DNA of 64,000 nt. Source: Corylus avellana (taxonomy: Eukaryota > Streptophyta > Magnoliopsida > Fagales > Betulaceae). Positions 1-10,559 of this stretch are shown piece by piece (positions within the stretch are counted from its first letter, which is position 1; each line of letters opens with the position of its first letter). A model generated the notes under the pieces. That model saw nothing but the letters and a program-made list of their open reading frames with translations. It made no database searches and was not told the origin of the DNA. The stretch lies in assembly GCF_901000735.1 (NCBI RefSeq), contig NC_081548.1:2108001-2172000 (forward strand). The letters are read 5' to 3'. Made by a program: the position numbers and the translations under genes.

Positions 1-2
1 GT

Positions 3-728
3 TCGCCTTGTGTTGTTAGCTATAACATATTGATCAATGGATATTGTAAGAACGGAAAAATTGATGAGGCAATGAGTCTATTTCGTGAAATGTCTAACAC
101 CGGAATTTTTCCCAATGTTGCCACTTACAACACTCTAATTGGAGGGTTTTGCCGAGTTGGAAGACCTAAAATTGCATTAGAGCTACTCCACGAGATGCAA
201 GGTTGTGGCCAACCTCCAGATATCCAAACTTGTGCTATTTTGTTAGATGGCCTATGTAAGAATCTACACTTTACGGAGGCAATGGCATTGTTTAAGGAGA
301 TGGAAGACAAAAGGTTAGACCTTAATATTGTGATTTACAGCATCTTGATTGATGGTATGTGTAATGCTGGGAAACTTACGACTGCAAGTGAATTATTTAA
401 TGCTCTTCCTACCAAAGGTTTTCAACCTAATGTTTGCACTTACACTATAATGATCAAAGGGCTTTGCAAAGAGGGACTGCTAAATGAAGCGATGGATTTA
501 TTTGAGAAAATGGAAGAGAACGGCTGTTCACCTAACCATTTCACTTATAACACTATCATTCAAGGCTTCTTGCAACATTATGAGACATCATGGGCAGTGA
601 AATATCTCCAGATGATGCTTGGCAAGGGTTTCTCGGCAAATGCAACCACTGCAACAATTTTAATCGACTTGATGTCTACTAATCGAGCAGATAAAACATT
701 GCAAGATTTTTTTCAAATATCTGTGTGA
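3..728 (+). CDS. RFL-type PPR protein, C-terminal part (cut by window edge)
   Basis: The frame is open from base 3 to the TGA at 726-728 (241 residues); the start lies upstream of the window. It consists of six complete 35-residue P-type PPR motifs plus a 28-residue tail, and aligns along its whole length with the C-terminal part of the genes at 5142 and 20406. P-class RFL proteins are normally imported into mitochondria, where each motif contacts one RNA base and the protein alters processing or stability of a specific transcript. Base-selecting residues (motif positions 5 and 35) read N/N, N/D, A/N, S/N, T/N, N/N, which is not the same series as in the neighbours. No stop or frameshift is seen in the visible part. 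Whether the whole gene is intact cannot be judged. Confidence 0.88.
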   Translation, partial: SPCVVSYNILINGYCKNGKIDEAMSLFREMSNTGIFPNVATYNTLIGGFCRVGRPKIALELLHEMQGCGQPPDIQTCAILLDGLCKNLHFTEAMALFKEMEDKRLDLNIVIYSILIDGMCNAGKLTTASELFNALPTKGFQPNVCTYTIMIKGLCKEGLLNEAMDLFEKMEENGCSPNHFTYNTIIQGFLQHYETSWAVKYLQMMLGKGFSANATTATILIDLMSTNRADKTLQDFFQISV

Positions 729-3389
729 AAGCTTTCGAGTTCTTCGACTTGTAGGACAAATTTCATATTCTAAGCTTTCTATAAGGAATAAATACATATT
801 TGCTGCAAGTCATTAAGGTGTTATTTATTTCCATGTCTTTTGGACTATTGTTGTGTATTGCTATTCCTATTTTGTTATATTTTTTTACAAATTTCTGTAG
901 ACTTGTGTTGTAATAAAAATAAAAAACATTCTGAAAGATTTATTCAATTATTTTGTTGATGCTGAATTATTGCCGAATATTGGTCATTTGGAGTTTGGAT
1001 TTTTTTATGATTGTATTCTTATTGGCCCACCAAGTTGTTTTTATTAATATGTGAGTCCTATGTTGAAATTGATTATAGTTGTCATGTCATGGTGAACATG
1101 GTAATATCATGGTCAGACATTTAAATTCCCAATATATAGTTTGGACATTTCCTTTAAGCAACACATACTCGAACCCAATTGATCATTTTTCTAGACAAGT
1201 TACATCTTTTAAGATAAGGATAATAGAATGCCCTTTCATCTTTGTGCAATGAATTTTTTTCCTAGGTATACACTATACATTATTTCTTTCTTTTGTAAAT
1301 TATTCTTAAACGTTATTAGCTCACTAAGAGGCAAAGGTAGACCTCTCACGTGGTAAGGCCTAATATCAAATACCTAATTCGGTTTCAAAAATTATTGTAG
1401 GTAGTAGTAGACTTAAAAATGAGACGGTCTTTTCCAATATTTTAATTATTTAAAAAATTAAAATATATATATATATATATACACATTAAAAAAATTAAAA
1501 ATTAAAAATTGGGTGGTTTGAGCCACCCCCTATGGCCGGCCGGGCTTAACAATTATCCTTACCCTTGGTAAAAAAAAAAAAATCATGATTATGCATTTAT
1601 GCCGCACCTCCCCCCCAGCAACTTGAGGGGGCAAATGTATTTAGGAATACTTGTACTTTGAGTCCTGAAACTTGAGTGATTAAGTCTACTCTAAATTCTT
1701 TTTTTTTTTTTTAATTTATTTTTTATTTGCTCCTCTAAGTTTCGGGAAATTTAAAGAACGTAAGGTTGAAGATGAATAAATTGGACCGTTTCACTAACCC
1801 AATATTTTTCTTGAAGTTTATTGCGTAGATAATGAAAAAAATACAATTTTTTATTTGAAATAATATAATTGACAGACAAAGGTATTGGTGCAAGAGAAAA
1901 AGAAAAAGCACAAGAAGGGACAAGCGTGCAAGTGTGAAATGTGCCGTACAGGCATGCAAAGCAAAAAATAAGACAAAAAAAAAGGACAGAATTTTCTTCC
2001 GAACTGAGTTAGAGGAACTTCCTCCAACTCATTGTGTTTGTAGCCTTTCCAGAAGAATTGACAAAAATGTTTCTTATATTCCTATTTCCGATTTGTGCCC
2101 TTTGTCTTATTTTAACTTTTTATATGCAGGTATGACTATTGCTTCATTTTGTTACTTACAATTCTTTCCACCCCCATATGATGCAGATGTAATGCCGTCT
2201 CCTCTTTTTTACTTAACCAATGATTATGTACAATATGCTCTAATATCTCTTTGTAAAATTTTCCTGTCAATATCTATGCAATGATCTAACTTTATGGTGA
2301 CCAGCATCTAACATTGTCAGTAACAGATATGCGGTTCATGAATCTTTTGAGCTTTGTGCTCTTTCGAAAATGATTGAAATACCTTTCGAGGTTAGTGTTC
2401 ATTCTCATATCTCTTTTGCCTCGAAAAACCTTTTGAGGTTAGTGTTCATTCTCATATATCTTTTGCTTTGGTTATCGCCTATGCGGTTTATTTATTTGCT
2501 TTTGTCCAAGATATAGAAGACATTGTATTTTTTAACCAATTTCTTATTCTCAGCTTGTTGACTCTTTGAAATCGTAAAATTCAAATGCATAGGAGCACCC
2601 ATTTTGATAGCATCATTCTTCAACATGGGTGCCAAGTTGTCCATCATTGAAGAGGAGAGGAAGAAAGGCCAACAACTCATTGTGGACCAGTTATATTTTT
2701 AGAAGATTGCATAGACGAAGTTTAATTTTGCAATTTGATCCTTCTGTGTGTTCATGCTTTTGGTATTCAGCTATGGTATAATTTTGCAGCTTGATCCTTT
2801 TGTGTAATTATGCTTTTATTTTTATTTTTATTTTTGTTTTTTATTTTTTGTGACCAAACAAAGTATAATGTCTCTGAAACACTTCAATAGTATAAATTAA
2901 GGGTCCAAAGCCCTATTTCTGTAAGTATTTGGCTTATGTGCTCATTGTGTTTGTAGCCTTTTTACCCCACATAAGCCAAATCTTTTGTGTAAAATCCCCT
3001 TAAGATCATGATAATCTAAGTACGATTGATAATTACCTAGTATTTGTGGAACAAAGGGTTTGTCTGGGAATGAGGTATCAATAAATCTGATTTTAAAAAT
3101 TGCGTTTTTTAAGTCATTATTTTTTAAAATTGTAAAAGCGTTTAGTAAAATATGTTGACAATTATTTTTTTTTATCAAATATTTGTTATACGAAATCGTG
3201 ATTTTGGTTTAAATTCACGCATTTTTAAATAAACACCCCATAGCTTGCTTATAGAAATTGTAGATTTTTTTCCTATTTTAAATTAAGTGCTTTTTAAATT
3301 GTAATACCAAACGTCTTATGTTTTGCAATATATTTTAAAAACGCATATTATTCTTGAGGTATCAATAAACAAGGACTAATGATAACACT
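729..3389. other. 3' flank of RFL copy and intergenic DNA, no supported gene
   Basis: Bases 729-1400 align with the flank behind the RFL copy at 21913-22760, so the duplication unit extends past the stop codon. Further on I see (TA)n near 1463-1482, a GC-rich palindrome at 1511-1529, and a short direct repeat (about 2388-2410 and 2435-2457). Two short coding-like stretches lie near 2304-2391 and 2620-2701; the first is bounded by AG and GTTAGT. They may be relics of another gene, but I do not recognise the family. The open frame at 1934-2284 has no recognisable domain. Confidence 0.5.
1511..1529. repeat. GC-rich imperfect palindrome (GGGTGG..CCACCC type)
   Basis: GGGTGGTTTGAGCCACCCC sits in AT-rich DNA and is followed by GGCCGGCCGGG. 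The same motif family occurs at 9479-9500, 9569-9596 and 22830-22849. It is probably the core of an old mobile-element family. Confidence 0.5.
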
Positions 3390-3804
3390 TCTTAGAGAGG
3401 AATAAAGGGAGAGATTGACACTTGACAAGAACTAATAATCAATTATTATATAGAATGAAAATATTTCTTCTGATTATGGACATTAGTTTATATAATATTC
3501 AGATATCTAGAGAAGTGCTCCTACATAAGTGCTTTCATGTGCACCTGCAACTAGCTTTATGTTTTTATTAAGGATCAAATAATGTTTATTACCTCATGTA
3601 TAAAGTCATGTTCCAAATGTGTTTATTCAAGATAAAGTTTCCAATGGGTTTATAATTAGTTTCTCAGTGTCATCCTTTTTAAGTTATGTGATCAATGTGA
3701 TAGTATATTGTGGAATGGGTTTGTATATGACATTCATTCACTTGGTATTGCATGTTTTTTACTACAATCTAAACCTTTCTAAAACTTTGTCGTGCAATTT
3801 ATAG

Positions 3805-3952
3805 GAGCTTTTGGAACAAGATGCTAAAACATGCCCAGCAGAGGAGAATGTTAATACAAGGCCCATAGATTTTGGTCTTTGGGGGTATGATTCCCGGAAT
3901 GCCCGGCCTTGATTCTTTACAATTGGGAGGTTCCTCAGTCCCAATCAATGCC
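3805..3952 (+). pseudogene. eIF(iso)4G remnant, short internally deleted form
   Basis: After an intron-like stretch ending in ATAG at 3801-3804, translation gives [16 protein letters not shown], a MIF4G-domain segment of plant eIF(iso)4G. It then jumps directly to the glycine/methionine-rich linker (..MPGL..NWEVP-like) with stops. The same deletion junction occurs at 13588-13685, while the remnant at 7064-8562 keeps the missing part. Clearly non-functional; it is a passenger of the RFL duplication. Confidence 0.7.
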
Positions 3953-4446
3953 AAGGCTTAATTTTAATTTTGAAAACAAATTAGATCTACCATATTCTTT
4001 AAGAATCTTTTGATGTTAAGTTGGGTTAAAATTTTTGACTGTTGTTTAGAGTCTTCAAAATGATGATCTGTTAATTTTAATTTGCATTCTTTGGATGAGT
4101 ATTTTTTTTTATTAAAAAAAATAAATAAACATAATGACAATAATAGTAATAATAATGACAACGACAACGATGACAATAGTATCGTTTTTTCATTTTAAGT
4201 AAAATAGAGATGATTCATTTTAGGGTCAAAATCAATAAAATCATAAATAATATATGATTGGGTGTTAGACTCATAAAATCATATATGACAAATAATTAGC
4301 AGAATCGGCAGGCATTAAGCAATGATTTAAGAGTAAAAGTACCCTGCCTTTTATGGGACCCAAGTTTCAAAAATATAAAAAATGAACAACAAATTTTGTT
4401 GCGAAGCTATTCAAAAAACAGAATACGAAAAGCTAAGAACAACAAC

Positions 4447-4557
4447 CATTTGGTCCTCAGGAGGTACTTCAATCGGCTGGGACCACGCCTAATTAAGCGG
4501 GGATCACTAATTCGAATCCCTCTCTCTACATGTCAAAAAAAAAAAAAAAAAAAAAAT
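4447..4557 (+). mobile_element. tRNA-derived SINE with poly(A) tail
   Basis: About 85 bp with an A-box-like stretch (TTCAATCGGCTGGG) and a B-box-like ATTCGAATCCC, ending in more than 20 A. AACAACAAC occurs before it (4438-4446) and after the tail (4558-4566), consistent with a target duplication, though the flank is itself an AAC repeat. The paralogous position near 14160 lacks it, so it inserted after the RFL block duplicated. A related copy lies at 41409-41519 on the other strand. Confidence 0.75.
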
Positions 4558-4661
4558 AACAACAACAACAACAATAACAACAACCGCAAAAGAATAATAA
4601 TGATGTGAATTACCTAAACTTTCGACGAGTAGACAAACAATTTTCATCAAATCTTGAACTA

Positions 4662-4663
<2 letters not shown>

Positions 4664-4702
<39 letters not shown>
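4664..4702. repeat. (TA)n microsatellite
   Basis: Nearly pure TA repeat about 440 bp upstream of the intact RFL gene. Confidence 0.9.
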
Positions 4703-4705
<3 letters not shown>

Positions 4706-4999
4706 TCAAGAGAACATTATGTCTAATTTCAAGAAACATACCAACATTCTGGACGAGGACAACCAAGCATAAGCATTAAGCATAAAAATTTAAAATATCA
4801 ATTTTAATCTAATTTTATAATTTTACACTAATTTGACATTTAAAATTTCAAATGTCAAATTAGGGAAGGAAGACCACTCGCACGAGAGGTGAAAAATAAG
4901 AAAGAAATAATGTCGAAGAAAAGATGCGATAAGAAATGAAAAACCAGCATCACAAACCAACAACTCTGGGTAACAGAAACGTCGTCGTGTAATCCCGCG

Positions 5000-5006
5000 T
5001 ATAAGA
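5000..5006 (+). promoter_or_regulatory. Putative TATA box of intact RFL gene
   Basis: TATAAGA lies 136 bp upstream of the ATG at 5142, followed by a C/T-rich leader. The identical motif and context occur at 14924-14930 before the paralogue at 15081. Conservation is partly due to recent duplication, so this is suggestive only. Confidence 0.4.
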
Positions 5007-5141
5007 AACCAGACCTCCCCTCCCCTCCCCTACTGCTCCACTCCACATATCTCTACTTCGTCTGCTTATTTTGTCGAGTCCTTTGAGGCAGTGCATCATC
5101 AGATCTGCTTCTTCTGCTTATTTCTTCCACTACATCAGGAA

Positions 5142-6974
5142 ATGGGTACGATTTCCAAGTCTACAAACTCTCTTGCTTTCTTCTTCAATCATTATTCTCA
5201 TCTTAGGGTTTCTTCCAATGCTCAATTTTTTTATTATTATTGTCGTTGTTTTAGTGCTACTTCTGCTAAAACTCCCAATAGTGGTAGACGTAATGTGGAA
5301 AGCCCCAATCAGTTCTTGAAATCTGTCAGAGATCGATGCAGATCTCGCAGCTTTAGGAATCTTGATGATGCCTTAGGCGTGTTTGATAGAATGCTTCGCA
5401 TGCACCCTTTGCCTTCCCTCATGGACTTTAATCAATTGCTGGGTGCAATCGCAAGAATGAAGCATCACTCAACTGTTATTACTTTGATTAAAGAAATGGA
5501 ACTGTCAGGAATTGCTCCCAATGATTATATTCTGACTGTTTTGATTAATTGCTTCTGCCATTTGAACCGGATGGATTTCGGCTTCTCTATTTTAGCAAGA
5601 ATTTTGAAGCTTGGTTTTCAACCAGACTGTATAATTCTTACTACTCTTGTCAAGGGGTTTTGTATTCAGGGTAAAATTACTGAAGCTGTTAAGTTGGTCA
5701 ACAAAATGGAGAAGATAGGCTACAAACCTGATATAGTTACCTATGGAACCATAGTGAATTGTTTGTGTAAAATAGGTAAGACCGGTGAAGCTATTGGGTT
5801 GCTTCGGAAAATGGAAGAAAGAAATCTTGAACTTAATTTAGTGTTGTATAGCACAATCATTGATAGTTTATGTAAGGACAGATTGGTAACTGAGGCTTTG
5901 ACTCTTTTCTCTGAGATGACAAATAGAGGAATTCAGCCAGACGTTTTTACTTACAATTCTTTAATTCAAGGCCTATGCAATTTCGGTCGGTGGAAGGATG
6001 TAACTAAACAATTGAATGAGATGGTGGAAAGGAAAATCATGCAAGATGTGAGGACATTCAGCATATTGGTGGACGCACTTGGCAAAGAGGGGATGTTGAC
6101 TGAGGCTGAAGAAGTTTTTGATGTAATGATTCAGAGAGGCTTAGAGCCTAATGTAGTCACGTACAATTCTTTGATTGACGGTTACTGTTTGCAAAATAGA
6201 ATGCATGAAGCTATCAAAGTATTTAATATGATGGTTCAGAAGGGTTGTTCACCTTGTGTTGTTAGCTATAGCATATTGATCAATGGATATTGTAAGAACA
6301 GAAAAATTGATAAGGCAATGAGTCTATTTCGTGAAATGTGCACAAAGGGGATTTTTCCTAGTGTTGCCACTTACAGCACACTTATCGGAGGGTTTTGCCG
6401 AGTTGGGAGACCTAAAATTGCATTAGAGCTACTCCACAAGATGCAAGCTTGTGGCCAACCTCCAAATCTCCAAACTTGTGCTATTTTATTAGATGGCCTG
6501 TGTAAGAATCTACACTTTATTGAGGCAATGGCATTGTTTAAAGAGATGGAAGACAAAAGGTTAGACCTTAATATTGTGATTTACAACATCTTGATTGATG
6601 GTATGTGTAATGCTGGGAAACTTACGACTGCAAGTGAATTATTTAATGCTCTTCCTACCAAAGGTTTGCAACCTAATGTTTGGACTTACACTATAATGAT
6701 GAACGGGCTTTGCAAAGAGGGACTACTAAATGAAGCGAGAGATTTATTTGAGAAAATGGAAGAGAACGGCTGTTCACCTAACCATTTCACTTATAACACA
6801 ATCATTCAAGGCTTCTTGCAACATAATGAGACATCATGGGCAGTGAAATATCTCCATATGATGCTTGGTAAGGGTTTCTCGGCAAATGCAACCACTGTAA
6901 CCATTTTGATCGACTTGATGTCTACTAATCGAGCAGATAAAACATTACAAGATTTTTTTCAAATATCCATGTGA
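5142..6974 (+). CDS. RFL-type (P-class) PPR protein, intact
   Basis: A single exon encoding 610 residues. The frame is open further upstream, but the first ATG is at 5142 (MGTISKSTNS); the paralogues at 10560 and 15081 begin at the matching ATG. The N-terminal region of about 60 residues is rich in S, F, Y and R with few acids, which fits a mitochondrial presequence (inference). Residues 93-582 form exactly 14 tandem 35-residue PPR motifs, followed by a 28-residue partial motif. Residues at motif positions 5/35 read NN, TD, TD, GN, SD, ND, SN, NC, SS, SN, AN, NN, TN, NN. This is the only complete gene of the cluster in the window. Family members bind one mitochondrial RNA each and promote its cleavage or processing; some restore male fertility. 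The target here is unknown. Confidence 0.93.
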   Translation: MGTISKSTNSLAFFFNHYSHLRVSSNAQFFYYYCRCFSATSAKTPNSGRRNVESPNQFLKSVRDRCRSRSFRNLDDALGVFDRMLRMHPLPSLMDFNQLLGAIARMKHHSTVITLIKEMELSGIAPNDYILTVLINCFCHLNRMDFGFSILARILKLGFQPDCIILTTLVKGFCIQGKITEAVKLVNKMEKIGYKPDIVTYGTIVNCLCKIGKTGEAIGLLRKMEERNLELNLVLYSTIIDSLCKDRLVTEALTLFSEMTNRGIQPDVFTYNSLIQGLCNFGRWKDVTKQLNEMVERKIMQDVRTFSILVDALGKEGMLTEAEEVFDVMIQRGLEPNVVTYNSLIDGYCLQNRMHEAIKVFNMMVQKGCSPCVVSYSILINGYCKNRKIDKAMSLFREMCTKGIFPSVATYSTLIGGFCRVGRPKIALELLHKMQACGQPPNLQTCAILLDGLCKNLHFIEAMALFKEMEDKRLDLNIVIYNILIDGMCNAGKLTTASELFNALPTKGLQPNVWTYTIMMNGLCKEGLLNEARDLFEKMEENGCSPNHFTYNTIIQGFLQHNETSWAVKYLHMMLGKGFSANATTVTILIDLMSTNRADKTLQDFFQISM

Positions 6975-7063
6975 AAGCTTTATAGTTCTTCAACGTGTAG
7001 AACAAATTTCATATTCTAACCTTTGCAGAGTCAATATGTAAGGAATAAATACATATTTGCTTT

Positions 7064-8562
7064 GCTTGGTGGGAAAGAAATCACGTTTGAGCGAGTGCTC
7101 TTGAATAATTGCGATGAGGCATTTGAAGGGGCTGACAAGCTAATGGCAGAAATCAGGCAGATGACTGCGCCTAAACAAGAAATGGAATGCAGGGATAAAG
7201 AACGGATGGTTAAGCTGCAAACTCTAGGAAACATACGCCTTATTGGGGAGATTTTGAAGCAGAAAGATGGTGCCCAAAAAGATTGTCCTCCATATTGTTA
7301 AGGTTTGTATGGCATTCATTCATTTGGTATTACATGTTTCTTACTACAATTAGAATCTTTATAAAAACTTTCTTGTGCAATTTATAGGAGCTTTTGGAAC
7401 AAGATGGTAAAACATGCCCCGCAGAGGAGAATGTTGAGGCAATATGTCAATTTTTTAACACCATTGGTAAGCAGCTGGATGAGACCCGAAATCTCGGCGA
7501 ATGAATGATATCTGTTTCAGCAGGTTGATGGAGCTGACTGCAAACCCCCAACTTCCGCCACGATTAAGGTTCGTGGTTCGTAATGTTCTTGATTTGAGTG
7601 CCAACAACTGGGTCCCTCGACGTGAAGAAAGGTTAATTCCATTTCTTGTTGACTTTATTTCTTCTTTCTTTTTATTTTTTGTTTAAGATGTTTATGTCCT
7701 TATATTTTTCTCTGTTTTGGCAGGTGAAGGCAAAGACCATCAGTGAAATCGATTAGGAGGTAGAGAAGAATCTAGGCTTGCGTCCTGGTGCAACTGCAAT
7801 CATAAGAAATGGTCGTAATACTGAGGCCCTCGGGGATACATGGCCCATAGGTTTTGGGGGTATGATGCTTGGAATGCCCGGCCTTGATACTTACAATTGG
7901 GAGGAACAATACTTACAATTGGGAGGTTCCTCGGACACATCCAGCAGTCTTTAATCAGCAAAACACCCTTTCGTAAATTCAAAGTTTTTACCGCAAGGTA
8001 GTGGCAGTATTATCACTGGTAAAACAAGTGCCTTGTTGCCGGGTGGTGGTGTGCCACCTGTCCAACCTAGTTCTTTTTCAGGAATTGAAACTGTTACGAG
8101 CAACCGCAAGCCTGTAGCTCTTGCTGCATCAGTGATACCTTCTCCTTTGAAGCCACTGGCTCTGGCAGCAGGATCAAATCCTGTCAATCTTAAGTTTTGG
8201 GGTATGTCAAAACTGTCTCTCTTCTGGAGGAATATTTCAGTGTTGGGATCCTCGATGAAGCACTACAATGTGTGGAGGAGCTAAAAGCCCCGGCATATCA
8301 CCCCGAGGTTGTTAAAGAAGCAATTTCCCTTGGCACTGGAAAAGAGCCCACCATGTGTGGAACCTGTCATAAAGGAAGTGGGTGCCTTGTTTATGGATCA
8401 GTGTTGGTTGACATTGGCATTGATTTGCAGAAAGCACCAAATAACTTTGGTGAGGATCTTGCAGGGGTGTTAGACCTGAAGGTTGTACAGGAAGTTCTGA
8501 AGGAGGAGGAAGATGATAGGTTGTACAGGGGTGTTAGACTTGAAGGTTGTACAGGTACTTGA
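7064..8562 (+). pseudogene. eIF(iso)4G pseudogene (MIF4G and MA3 fragments with introns)
   Basis: The RFL 3' flank fuses at about 7065 to sequence coding for the cap-binding-complex scaffold eIF(iso)4G. Recognisable pieces are [37 protein letters not shown] (7064-7270), a one-base frameshift near 7264, an intron about 7302-7387, [32 protein letters not shown] (7388-7480), [31 protein letters not shown] (to about 7631), a second intron to 7723, VKAKTISEID followed by TAG, a glycine/methionine-rich linker, and the MA3 domain [41 protein letters not shown] (from about 8203). The MA3 domain has internal deletions, and a roughly 30 bp element is repeated at about 8462 and 8525. Introns are retained, so it arose by DNA duplication, not retroposition. 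Multiple stops and frameshifts make it non-coding. Confidence 0.88.
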
Positions 8563-9057
8563 ATCACTTGGAAGCACACTTGTAAATGTTTAGATATAAC
8601 TAACAATTCTAATTATACGTAGTTTAATGTTGCCTAAAACTCAATAGAATCAAAATTGCACTATGGATTTTGTCTTCTGTGTTTCTCAACAAGGAATAGC
8701 CATCTGTTATGGTCATCGTTAAAATTTGAAAGAAAAAAAAATCTTGAATACTTGAGTAAATATTTTATTTGTTAATATGAGGATCACTTCCCAAGAGCTG
8801 CAGATTAATCTAAAGGGAGGAAGCAGCCTAGCTGGAGAGCAGAGGTGAAATAAAAGAAGAAGAAATGATATGTTGAAAACAAGAAAAAGCAGCATCACAT
8901 ATTTCTCTGCATTTCAACATAAAATAAATAAATAAAAAACGTTATATTCTTAATCATATCCCAATTTTTTGATAAACTTGATAAGATGCTTCTGATTTGA
9001 GAGTGAAACAGTATAATATGTATATAAAGATGATAAAATATATATATATATATATAT
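8563..9057. other. Intergenic; diverged relic of RFL upstream sequence
   Basis: Bases about 8810-8915 resemble the upstream region at 4861-4950 (GGGAGGAAG.., GAGGTGAAA.., CAGCATCACA), so they are probably the displaced original promoter of the RFL copy at 10560. Bases 8971-9030 are repeated directly at about 9860-9920, flanking the inverted-repeat element. A (TA)n run ends at 9057. Confidence 0.5.
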
Positions 9058-9296
9058 TGGTAAATACTTTTTTTTCCATCAACTATAACGCATTATCACT
9101 TTGTCCTCATGAAACTCTCTTTTCGTCAGTCAACCACATTAAAAAACCTGAAATGACTCGAATACCCTAATTTATATACAAAAATTACATATAATACCTT
9201 TAAAATTAAACAAATTTAAATATATATTATTAATGTATGAGTACTAGTTTCAAAAAAATATAAATATATTAAAATTAAAAAAACACTTAAAATTTA

Positions 9297-9328
<32 letters not shown>

Positions 9329-9428
9329 NNNNNNNNNNNNNNNNNNNNNNNNNNNNNNNNNNNNNNNNNNNNNNNNNNNNNNNNNNNNNNNNNNNNNNNN
9401 NNNNNNNNNNNNNNNNNNNNNNNNNNNN
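9329..9428. other. Assembly gap (100 N)
   Basis: Exactly 100 N, the usual placeholder for a gap of unknown size. It lies after a TA repeat and inside an inverted repeat, both difficult to assemble. Confidence 0.99.
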
Positions 9429-9478
9429 TGCCACCCTCGGCCCATCGGGGTGGTGTTTGGGCCACCCCAGCCACCTCT

Positions 9479-9500
9479 GGGGTGGCTCGCGAGCCACCCC
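9479..9500. repeat. Perfect 22-bp GC palindrome
   Basis: GGGGTGGCTCG joined to its reverse complement CGAGCCACCCC. A related imperfect form (GGGGTGGCTCG..TGGCCACCCC) is at 9569-9596. Confidence 0.7.
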
Positions 9501-9830
9501 TGAGGTGGTTGGGAGTGGTGCATGGCCACCCCCATGGCTTAGGCGTGGCCGTCGGGCCACCCCTAGCCACCTCTAGGGGTGGCTCGTTGGCCACCCCTTT
9601 TTTTAAAAAAATAATAATTTATATATTTTTTTATTTTTGAGTATTTCTATCTTTAATAAGATTTAACATCTAAAAGATAATATTCTGTCTAATTTAACGT
9701 GATTGACTGACTGAATGAAGATTTTTGGAATAAAATGGTAGTCTGATCGGGTCAGGCAGTAGAGTTTTCAGTTAATGAGGATAAAGTGACAATACGTTGT
9801 AATTGATGGAGAGAAAAAAGTAATTACCCT

Positions 9831-10559
9831 TATTTTATTTATTCATTAAAAAAAAAAATTATAAACTTGATAAGATGCTTTTGATTTTGAGGGTGAGACA
9901 ATATAAGATGCATATAAAGTTGAATATATGAGAATTAAAGCAAACTTCTAAAAGTTACTTTTAGCTCAAATTTAGCTAAATTCTTAAAAAAAAAAAAAAA
10001 AAAGCTTTATTTTAAGAATTGTCAAACGTCTCTCTATATTTGGAGAATAAAATCATTTCTTTACTCCATTTTTTATATTTTTATATTTTTCCTTACACTT
10101 TTTCTCTATCAGTTTTATGAGTTTGTGGGGTACTTTTGAAAACAAAAGGTAATAAAAATAGAGAAAAAATTATATTTAAATAGAATAGAGTAAAATTTAA
10201 ATAGTTTATTATTTAGTATTTTTGTGTAGCTTCTACTTGAACTAAAAAAAATAGTAAAAATGTATACTTTATGATTTACAATTGTACAGGATGAAACTTC
10301 TTTCGATCTGCGTCTACCCGGCACGAAGCAACAGCAATTGTCAAGCTGAAGAAAAGGCAAAAGGGTCATTCCAAGGAGCAAAACAAAAAACACGTGTTCC
10401 TTGTATCTTTACAAAAAAGTCCACTACTCCATCAAGATCATCTATCTACCTCGAGTCCTTGACCCACTGCATCAATCACCAGATCTGCTGCTTCTGCATA
10501 TTTCTCTTGGAGTCCTTTCACCCACTGCATCATAAGATCTGCTTCCTCTTCCTCAGGAA
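9831..10559. other. Intergenic and leader region of RFL pseudogene
   Basis: AT-rich sequence with poly(A) runs. A CACGTG (G-box core) is near 10391. A tandem repeat of about 57 bp in the leader (GAGTCCTT..CCCACTGCATCA.. at about 10454 and 10509) precedes the ATG at 10560. The leader differs from that of the other two RFL copies, which suggests this copy acquired a different upstream sequence. Confidence 0.5.

Larger units (their letters stand above)
3390..4990. repeat. Upstream block of RFL gene, paralogous to 13006-14930
   Basis: This stretch aligns nearly base for base with about 13006-14930, ahead of the RFL copy at 15081. Insertions distinguish the two: a SINE near 4447-4557 is present only here, while an inverted-repeat element at 14550-14858 and about 170 bp near 13230-13400 are present only in the other copy. 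The block shows that these two RFL genes arose by duplication of a segment including upstream sequence and an eIF(iso)4G remnant. Confidence 0.75.
9058..9830. mobile_element. Long inverted-repeat element, interior partly unsequenced
   Basis: The left arm (from 9058, GGTAAATAC.. CATCAACTATAACGCATTATCACTTTGTCCTCAT) is matched in reverse complement by the right arm ending near 9830. The interior holds a TA repeat, a 100-N gap and a GC-rich stretch full of GGCCACCCC-type motifs in both orientations. No coding sequence is recognisable, so this is a non-autonomous (MITE-like) element. It sits between the RFL upstream relic and the RFL pseudogene. Its flanks are an approximately 60 bp imperfect direct repeat, longer than an ordinary target duplication. 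Confidence 0.65.

Noticed and set aside
1934..2284. 116-codon open frame after the first RFL copy
   Set aside because: No domain, begins without a plausible promoter and has AT-rich chance composition.
5091..5141. Upstream extension of the intact RFL frame
   Set aside because: It starts with GTG; paralogues start at the ATG matching 5142.
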